A stretch of DNA of 19,272 nt, taken from NCBI GenBank assembly GCA_910584935.1, contig CAJUDU010000045.1, forward strand, positions 1 to 19,272, read 5' to 3'. A program made the translations under genes and the position numbers. How positions within the stretch are numbered: the first letter of the stretch is position 1; each line of letters starts with the position of its first letter. Shown in pieces: positions 14,053 to 19,272 of this stretch. This stretch comes from an uncultured Butyricicoccus sp. GTDB lineage: Bacteria; Bacillota; Clostridia; Oscillospirales; Butyricicoccaceae. The notes under the pieces were generated by a model, which saw only the letters and a program-made list of their open reading frames with translations, made no database searches and was not told where the DNA came from.

Positions 14053-15681
14053 ATGGCAAAACAGATTCTTTTTGGCGAGGATGCCCGCAAATCCTTGCAG
14101 CGCGGCGTTGACCAGCTCGCTGATACCGTAAAAGTTACCCTTGGCCCCAAGGGACGCAATGTTGTGCTGGATAAAAAATTCGGCGCACCGCTGATTACAA
14201 ACGATGGCGTTACCATTGCAAAAGATATCGAACTGGATGATCCATTTGAAAATATGGGCGCACAACTGGTCAAAGAAGTCGCAACCAAAACCAATGACCT
14301 AGCTGGCGACGGCACCACAACCGCGACTTTGCTGGCACAGGCTTTCATCCGCGAAGGACTCAAAAACCTTGCCGCTGGCGCAAACCCGATGGTTATGCGC
14401 AAAGGTATGAGCAAAGCTGTTGAAGCAGCAGTGAATGCAATCGCTGAAAACTCCAAAAAAGTTAATGGCACTGCGGATATTGCCCGCGTTGCGGCTGTTT
14501 CCTCCAGCAGTGAGGAAATCGGTACCCTGATTGCTGAAGCAATGGAAAAGGTTTCTACTGATGGCGTCATCACTGTGGAAGAATCCAAAACCGCTGAAAC
14601 CTATTCCGAAGTCGTTGAAGGGATGCAGTTTGACCGCGGTTATGTTACCCCTTATATGGTAACAGATACCGAAAAGATGGAAGCTGTGCTCGATGACGCT
14701 ATGGTACTCATCACCGACAAAAAGATTTCTGTCATTCAGGATTTGCTGCCGCTTCTCGAACAAATCGTAAAAACTGGCCGCAAATTGCTGATTATTGCTG
14801 AGGATATCGAAGGCGAAGCTCTGTCTACCTTGATTGTAAACCGCCTGCGTGGTACCTTTACCTGTGTTGCTGTCAAGGCGCCTGGTTTCGGCGACCGCCG
14901 CAAAGAAATGCTCCAGGATATCGCAATCCTCACCGGCGGCACCGTTATCTCGGAAGAAGTCGGCTTGGAACTGAAAGATGCTACCTTGGATATGCTTGGC
15001 ACCGCACGTCAGATTAAAGTCAACAAGGAAACTACAACCATTGTTGATGGCGCTGGCGATTCCGACAAAATCAAAGCCCGCGTTGCTACGATCCGTGCTG
15101 CAATCGAAACTACCACTTCTGATTTTGACCGCGAAAAATTACAGGAACGCCTTGCAAAACTGGCTGGCGGCGTTGCTGTTATCAAGGTTGGCGCTGCAAC
15201 CGAAATTGAAATGAAAGAAATGAAAATGCGCATTGAAGATGCCCTCAACGCAACTCGTGCCGCTGTAGAAGAAGGCATTGTCGCTGGCGGCGGTACCGCT
15301 TATGTCAATGTTATCCCACAGGTTGCTGCTTTGATTGACAGCGTGGACGGCGATGAAAAAACTGGCGTGAAAATCATTATGCGCGGTTTGGAAGAACCCA
15401 TTAAGCAAATCGCTGCAAATGCTGGCGTTGATGGCGCAGTTGTGCTTGACAAAATTAAGAACGCTGACAGCCTTGGCTATGGCTTTGACGCTTATACCGA
15501 AACCTATGGCAATATGATTGAACTGGGCATTGTTGACCCAACAAAAGTAAACCGTTCTGCACTGCAAAATGCAGCTTCTGTTGCTTCGATGGTTCTGACC
15601 ACAGAATCTATCGTTGCCGATAAGAAGGAACCGGTTGCACCAGCTGCACCGGCTGCACCAGATATGGGCGGTATGTATTAA
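14053..15681 (+). CDS. groEL: chaperonin GroEL
   Basis: The 542-residue subunit assembles into the double-ring folding chamber that uses ATP to refold proteins in the cytoplasm. The equatorial domain has VTLGPKGRNVVLDKKFG (about 29-45), the ATP-binding GDGTTTATLLA (about 86-96) and the C-terminal GGG-containing ATP site VEEGIVAGGGTAY (about 408-420). The apical domain fills about 190-375. The tail ends in a Pro/Ala-rich stretch and DMGGMY, the usual flexible Gly-Met end. GGAGGAATTT precedes the ATG. It is the second gene of the operon and ends 10 bases before a strong terminator. Confidence 0.99.
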   Translation: MAKQILFGEDARKSLQRGVDQLADTVKVTLGPKGRNVVLDKKFGAPLITNDGVTIAKDIELDDPFENMGAQLVKEVATKTNDLAGDGTTTATLLAQAFIREGLKNLAAGANPMVMRKGMSKAVEAAVNAIAENSKKVNGTADIARVAAVSSSSEEIGTLIAEAMEKVSTDGVITVEESKTAETYSEVVEGMQFDRGYVTPYMVTDTEKMEAVLDDAMVLITDKKISVIQDLLPLLEQIVKTGRKLLIIAEDIEGEALSTLIVNRLRGTFTCVAVKAPGFGDRRKEMLQDIAILTGGTVISEEVGLELKDATLDMLGTARQIKVNKETTTIVDGAGDSDKIKARVATIRAAIETTTSDFDREKLQERLAKLAGGVAVIKVGAATEIEMKEMKMRIEDALNATRAAVEEGIVAGGGTAYVNVIPQVAALIDSVDGDEKTGVKIIMRGLEEPIKQIAANAGVDGAVVLDKIKNADSLGYGFDAYTETYGNMIELGIVDPTKVNRSALQNAASVASMVLTTESIVADKKEPVAPAAPAAPDMGGMY

Positions 15682-15691
15682 GATCCCTTTC

Positions 15692-15722
15692 GCCAGCACC
15701 TGAAAACAGGTGCTGGCTTTTT
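15692..15722 (+). terminator. groESL terminator
   Basis: GCCAGCACCTG (15692-15702) and CAGGTGCTGGC (15707-15717) form a perfect 11-bp stem with an AAAA loop, followed by TTTTT. This is a textbook rho-independent terminator 10 bases after the groEL stop. Confidence 0.97.
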
Positions 15723-15992
15723 GTCTATGAAACGCAGAATATCACGCCGTTACTCGTTTCGCAATGCTTTCGTACCGCATAGGCAGAAATATATATTTGT
15801 CATAAAAAATGTTTAAAATAAAGAGAACCATCCTCCAACAGTGTAGGCTGGTTCTTTTTTGCATATATTCTCAAAAAATCTTTTCAGAGTTTCTTCCTTC
15901 TTCTCCCATTCTTTTGTTCACCATATCAAAATTCAGAAGTAATATCAGATTTCTTCCTGTATGGAAAACTGCAGGGCAATCCGCGCGGACAT
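15723..15992. other. AT-rich gap between groEL and the accessory cassette
   Basis: Apart from a hairpin at 15824-15860, this stretch shows no credible gene on either strand. Right after the cassette's last stop codon a minus-strand ATG opens a frame of only about 15 codons, without a ribosome binding site. The region marks the junction between the housekeeping part and the accessory part of the window. Confidence 0.6.
15824..15860. terminator. hairpin, probable terminator of the accessory cassette
   Basis: AGAACCA (15824-15830) pairs with TGGTTCT (15849-15855) around a long, partly pairing loop. TTTTTT follows on the plus strand; on the minus strand TCTTTATTTT follows. It could end leftward transcription of the cassette and also stop read-through from groEL. 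Confidence 0.55.
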
Positions 15993-16265
15993 TCATTCCA
16001 TAGTTAACGTGATTAAAATGGAATTATCCTCTAGCACTTCCTCTGACTGAATCGTCATATTGTCTGCTAAATGCGATTTTACCCGATGGTAAGTGTATGA
16101 CTGCACATTTGAATGATATTCACTCTCGATCTCACGAATACTGCAAAGCATATCCTCCAGATTTTGCACATCATAAATCTGCATCTCATAGAGCAGATCC
16201 TCACCTGGACGCTCATAGCGGATTTTCCCCACACCAAAATCGGCTGTCAAGCCACTGAGTGACAT
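15993..16265 (-). CDS. small DUF1257/Ycf35-like protein
   Basis: The 90-residue acidic protein begins MSLSGLTADFGVGKI and has no signal peptide or membrane segment. Its C-terminal half, with VQSYTYHRVKSHL, then EEVLEDNSILITL, follows the pattern I associate with the end of DUF1257/Ycf35 proteins (Q-Y-x-YH-x-V-K, then EE-x-x-ED-G/S-I-x-L-x-L). It is shorter than typical members, which run to about 120 residues or more, so it may be a reduced variant. Ycf35 and the Ycf46-type ATPase are encoded together in other bacteria and in red-lineage plastids, which supports the call. The AGGAGG ribosome binding site begins inside the ATPase gene's TAG stop codon region and lies five bases before the ATG at 16265. 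It is the last gene of the cassette and is intact. The biochemical role is unknown. Confidence 0.65.
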   Translation of the reverse strand: MSLSGLTADFGVGKIRYERPGEDLLYEMQIYDVQNLEDMLCSIREIESEYHSNVQSYTYHRVKSHLADNMTIQSEEVLEDNSILITLTME

Positions 16266-16276
16266 AACTTCTCCTC

Positions 16277-17905
16277 CTAAAAATCCAACATCCGTCCGCC
16301 GCGCTGTGTATTGACGTCTGTTTCGCTGGGTTCCTCCGCTTTGTAAGACGCCAAATCTCCCCGCGGGGTCGCGGATACGGCGCGCACATTCGCCCATGCC
16401 CGAAGCGCAAAAATCTCTTCCTTCTGGGTAACAGATAGCGGAACAGTCCCCTTGATCGCAAACTCTAAATCTTCCATACAAAGACTGCGCTGATTGAAAA
16501 ACGCCTCATACAGCGCCGTGATCACCGCTTGCTCAATTTCCGCCCCGACAAAGCCATCGGAAAGAGCGCTGAGCCTGCTCAACAACGCATTGTCAATCAC
16601 AATATCCTGCCCGACTTCGGAAGCGGCAACTCTCTTTTTCAGATGCACCTCAAAGATCTTTTCCCGTTCTGATTCAGTCGGAAGATCCACAAAAAAATCT
16701 CATCAAAACGACCCTTCCGGAGCACCTCGGGCGGCAGAGTACGGATGTTGTTGGCTGTCGCAATCACAAACACTGGCGCTGTTTTCTCCTGCATCCAGGT
16801 CAGGAATGTGCCCAGAATCCGGTTGGAGGTCCCGGAGTCGCCGCTGCCCCCCACGCCGCTGAGTCCCTTTTCAATCTCGTCCACCCAGAGGATGGAGGGT
16901 GCAACCGCTTCCGCTGTTGCGATCGCCTTGCGCATATTCTCCTCGGAGCTGCCGACAATTCCGCTGAAAATCTTACCCATATCCAGCTTCAGAAGCGGCA
17001 GATTCCAGATAGCGCTCATAGCCTTAGCGGTCAGGCTTTTCCCGCACCCGGGAATACCTGTGATCAGGACGCCCTTCGGCGCGGGAATATTGTACTTCCG
17101 TGCCGAGTCCAACCAAGAATTATTACGCTTTATTAGCCAACTCTTTAGATTTTCCAGCCCACCGATATCATCAATGGTAAAGTTTGCTTTGATAAATTCC
17201 AGGATACCGGTTTTCTTAATCACCTGATTTTTTTCATCGAAAATCACCCGGATCGCATTTCCGTCCAGCCCGCGGTTGGCGACAATCGCACGGGAAAACG
17301 CGTTTTCCGCTTCTTGTGCGGTCAAACCTAACGCGGATTTCGCGAGCTTTTCCTTGTCCTCGTAAGAAAGCCGGCTGTTGTCCAGACCGTTTTCGCGGAT
17401 GATACGGTCGAGCATATCCAGCATTTCGTCAACGTTTGGCAGTGGGAATTCAAAGACCGAGATTTCCTTTCCATATCTGCCGGAATGACTAGCTGCGGAG
17501 ACAGAATCACAATGTTTTTCCGTTCCTGCGATTCATGCAGAACTGGAATCAAATCCGCATCCTGCGGATCAGGTCATACGCGGGCGGACGACCCTGCACA
17601 CCAAAAAACACATGCAGATCCTTCATGATAAAAATGGCATCCCGATCACAACTTTCGATGAACGCGAATGCCTTCATCGGATCTTGTGTGCCGTTGACGC
17701 GATTCATTTCAGACAGGTTCGTAAATCCAGCCGTTTGCGTCCAGCTGTAAACTTCTCTTGGGTGAATAATCAGCCGCTCATCCCAAGCTGTGCTCAAAAT
17801 AAATTCTTCTGCCCTTTTTTCCTCCCACGTTGGGATATAAACATAGGGAAAGCGAGCTTTGAACAGATTCGCCAAATCCCACTGAGCCTTCGGATCAAAC
17901 ATCAT
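16277..17905 (-). pseudogene. Ycf46-like AAA+ ATPase gene with three frameshifts
   Basis: Joined across three frameshifts, this gene would encode about 543 residues of the Ycf46 family, AAA+ proteins of unknown function in bacteria and plastids. The N-terminal domain has LANLFKARFPYVYIPTWEE and AIFIMKDLHVFFG. After a helical linker the AAA core shows FTIDDIGGLENLKSWL, Walker A GIPGCGKS (about 284-291), Walker B ILWVDEIEKG (about 339) and the arginine-finger region LRKGRFDEIF. The C-terminal lid follows from DLPTESEREKIFEVHLKKR. One base is missing near 17555 (GG for GGG), near 17466-17470 (AAA for AAAA, or GG for GGG) and at 16691-16697 (seven A/T for eight). Each correction restores family sequence at once. 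The start overlaps the radical SAM gene by four bases. This is either real gene decay or sequence error. Confidence 0.85.
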
Positions 17906-18479
17906 CCTATATAACCTCTCATGATCTCTTTTAATTTTTCAAAGTCACCCATTCCGTTGCACACAAGACGTCCATCGCTGTCAACCCGCGCCTCGATTCG
18001 GTTCGGTGGGATATCCTCCATTGAATACCGATCAGTCAGAAAGTGGAATCGCTGGTTGGATGAGCCAATCATCGGAACAGCAAAGCTTCTCAGCGCCTCT
18101 ATATACGGACCGTCAATTAAAACGTCTGTATATTGCAGCACTTGCCGACAGAAACCGCCCTGGCACAACAACTCCGAGAGTAGATAACCGGTGAATACAA
18201 TGGATGAACGTCCTATTTCCTGAAGCCACGCACCAACATCAGCAGCTCCTCCGGCTGCTCAAACGGCTCCCCACCCAGAACAGTGACGCCCTCCAGCCTG
18301 CTGTCCGCGGCAATCTGTTCCAGCAAGCTTTCTGCCGTCCGTTCAATGTTGGGCGCGAAACTCCATGTGCCCGGCATCATACAGCCCCCGCAATGCCTGC
18401 TGCAGCCCTGCGTCCATATGGCAAACCGTTCCCCCGGTCCTTCCGCTCTTGTGTGCGGCACAATCCGATACAGGTTCAT
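17902..18479 (-). pseudogene. NrdG-like radical SAM (single 4Fe-4S) gene with one frameshift
   Basis: Repaired, the gene encodes about 192 residues of the small 4Fe-4S radical SAM group related to NrdG, the activase of anaerobic ribonucleotide reductase. The cluster motif C-X3-C-X2-C is in GCSRHCGGCMMPGTW (about residues 25-39), the SAM-binding GGEPFEQ follows (about 69-75), and the C-terminal half has DVLIDGPYIE and GSSNQRFHFL, as in NrdG-like proteins. The frame breaks near 18223: one lost T in the codon for F of RGF(Q)EIGRSS moves reading into a TAG. The gene overlaps the upstream membrane-protein gene by one base (TGATG) and the ATPase gene by four. With no nrdD nearby and an AAA+ neighbour, a role in ribonucleotide reduction is unlikely; it probably serves the cassette. 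Confidence 0.85.
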
Positions 18480-19189
18480 CAGAAATCCAGCTTTCGTTCA
18501 GTCCCTGTTTTCTGCCCGACTGACTCAGGGGGCGTGTACGGACCGCAGGTGAGCCGATCCTCAAGCCGCACGATAAAATGGGGCTTCACACCGACTGCCG
18601 CATAAAAATCATCCACATCGAAAAAGCCGCTATGCTCCGTCCGGTACGCAATCGCTTTCTTTGCCGCTACCACAGAAACACCCGGAAGCTCCGATAGCGC
18701 AAGTTCAGAGCAGGCATTGATATCCAAAAGCGGAACCTTCTCCTGTATTTCCTCCGATGTTTGCTCCTGCGTTTCTGCCCGCAACTTTGACTGCTCCTCC
18801 GGCTTCGGGGCTTCTCCTTCCCGCATCGCCGCCCTGACAACCTTGGTAAAAGAATCCTCCTTCGTTGCCTGCACGTTCTCGATACCCTGATCGCGGTAGT
18901 TCCGCATCACGGTTTCCCGAAGCCTCTGTATCTTCTGCTCCTCAAATCTTGCGTTCAATATGATATCCCGGCAAATCAGATATTCCTTTCTGGCACGGAA
19001 CGACAAAATAATTCCCGCAATATACGCGGAAAAGAAAATAATCATTGCAACATCGTAAGCAGTGCTTTTTACACTTGGCGCCGCCAGCACAAGGACAAAC
19101 TGCAGAAGGAAAAATACGACACCCGCCAAATACCATTTCTTCTGCTTTGCCTTTATCCCAATGTAGAAAAAGCCAGTCCAGCTCAACAC
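18479..19189 (-). CDS. membrane protein with C-terminal helix-hairpin-helix domain, 5' end uncertain
   Basis: Read from a GTG at 19189 the product is 236 residues. Hydrophobic segments lie at about residues 2-12, 19-37 and 43-63, followed by a basic, coiled-coil-like stretch (about 65-110) and a Glu/Gln/Lys-rich linker. A ComEA-type helix-hairpin-helix domain follows (about 150-215; LLDINACSELALSELPGV, then AAKKAIAYR and GFFDVDDFY). Such domains bind DNA or protein. The GTG has no ribosome binding site. The frame stays open upstream through residues such as LIPGGFCFPFF, which would complete the first membrane helix, and reaches the window edge without a start codon. The true 5' end is therefore displaced, lies outside the window, or was cut by the element at 19223. 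The stop overlaps the radical SAM start (TGATG). Function unknown. Confidence 0.75.
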   Translation of the reverse strand: MLSWTGFFYIGIKAKQKKWYLAGVVFFLLQFVLVLAAPSVKSTAYDVAMIIFFSAYIAGIILSFRARKEYLICRDIILNARFEEQKIQRLRETVMRNYRDQGIENVQATKEDSFTKVVRAAMREGEAPKPEEQSKLRAETQEQTSEEIQEKVPLLDINACSELALSELPGVSVVAAKKAIAYRTEHSGFFDVDDFYAAVGVKPHFIVRLEDRLTCGPYTPPESVGQKTGTERKLDF

Positions 19190-19222
19190 AAAAAAAGGAA
19201 AGCAGAATCCACCAGGAATTAA

Positions 19223-19272
19223 GAGCCTATCCCAAAATAAAAGAATCTGTGGTATAATACCAAAGGGTGATA
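19223..19272 (+). mobile_element. possible end of an insertion sequence (partial)
   Basis: From GAGCCTATCCCAAAATAAAA (19223-19242) the sequence resembles the terminal repeat of IS5-like elements of gut Clostridia as I remember them. It is followed by a rightward extended -10 promoter and AAAGGGTG, a possible ribosome binding site for a transposase beginning outside the window. It directly abuts the damaged 5' end of the membrane-protein gene. Without the rest of the element or its other end this remains an inference. Confidence 0.4.
19250..19258 (+). promoter_or_regulatory. extended -10 promoter reading off the right edge
   Basis: TGGTATAAT is a perfect extended -10 element; no clear -35 precedes it. 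A purine-rich AAAGGGTG eight bases further on would be the start of a leader or ribosome binding site for a rightward gene outside the window. Confidence 0.55.

Noticed and set aside
14046..15699. Minus-strand open frames opposite groEL
   Set aside because: Antisense to an intact, fully conserved groEL; no independent start signals or recognisable protein features.
16266..16481. Upstream extension of the small Ycf35-like protein to 162 residues
   Set aside because: The extra part overlaps the conserved C-terminus of the ATPase in another frame, while the ATG at 16265 has a well-placed AGGAGG.
17328..17552. Separate 74-residue protein in the ATPase region
   Set aside because: Its first third is in-frame ATPase sequence after a frameshift and the remainder is out-of-frame; it is a fragment of the broken gene, not a gene.
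13415..19258. Shared TGTGGTATAAT at 13415-13425 and 19248-19258 as a common regulon signal
   Set aside because: The common part is simply an extended -10 promoter; the flanks differ, so no special shared regulation is implied.
1..19272. tRNA, rRNA, riboswitch or CRISPR array
   Set aside because: No cloverleaf, rRNA-like sequence, conserved riboswitch core or regularly spaced repeats were seen; the only direct repeat is the rpmB tail duplication.

Overview
The window looks like a chromosomal segment of a low-to-medium GC anaerobic member of the Bacillota, class Clostridia, most plausibly an Oscillospiraceae/Ruminococcaceae-type gut bacterium. This rests on HPr kinase/phosphorylase, a Rex redox repressor, a CIRCE-controlled groESL operon, a proofreading-deficient DNA polymerase I, an arginine-phosphatase-like small phosphatase, strong AGGAGG ribosome binding sites and consensus sigma-A promoters. 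The genus cannot be fixed from the sequence alone.

Layout. Positions 1-215 hold the tail of the first operon: a terminator, and a weak possible promoter pointing off the left edge. An hprK-PHP phosphatase-ROK sugar kinase operon (216-2844, minus strand) follows. A regulatory-looking intergenic region with two inverted repeats separates hprK from the divergent rpmB (3123-3311, plus strand). The 3' tail and terminator of rpmB are duplicated as an exact 87-bp direct repeat. A long minus-strand run then carries polA, a low-molecular-weight phosphatase, rimI, a second GNAT gene, a lipoprotein, tsaD, aconitase, isocitrate dehydrogenase and rex (13345 down to 3564). Most junctions up to tsaD overlap or nearly touch. 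The aconitase-isocitrate dehydrogenase pair makes 2-oxoglutarate from citrate, and the icd-rex unit has its own consensus promoter, so NAD+-linked carbon oxidation sits next to the NADH/NAD+ sensor. A 382-bp intergenic region holds the polA promoter, a GC-rich multi-hairpin repeat, and the groESL promoter with a perfect CIRCE operator. groES-groEL (13728-15681, plus strand) ends in a strong terminator.

The accessory part of the window is 15.99-19.27 kb on the minus strand. It is a compact, translationally coupled cassette read in this order: a membrane protein with a C-terminal helix-hairpin-helix domain; an NrdG-like single-cluster radical SAM protein; a Ycf46-like AAA+ ATPase; and a 90-residue protein whose C-terminal half resembles DUF1257/Ycf35. 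I know of no assigned function for this combination, and it is the best candidate here for an undescribed system.

The copy appears damaged. The ATPase gene needs three single-base corrections and the radical SAM gene one, all explicable as one-base losses in short homopolymer runs, while about 13 kb of housekeeping coding sequence has none. The 5' end of the membrane-protein gene abuts a sequence resembling the end of an insertion sequence with an outward promoter, and no normal start codon with a ribosome binding site is visible. The locus is therefore either decaying after an insertion, or lies in a stretch of poorer sequence quality near a repeat.
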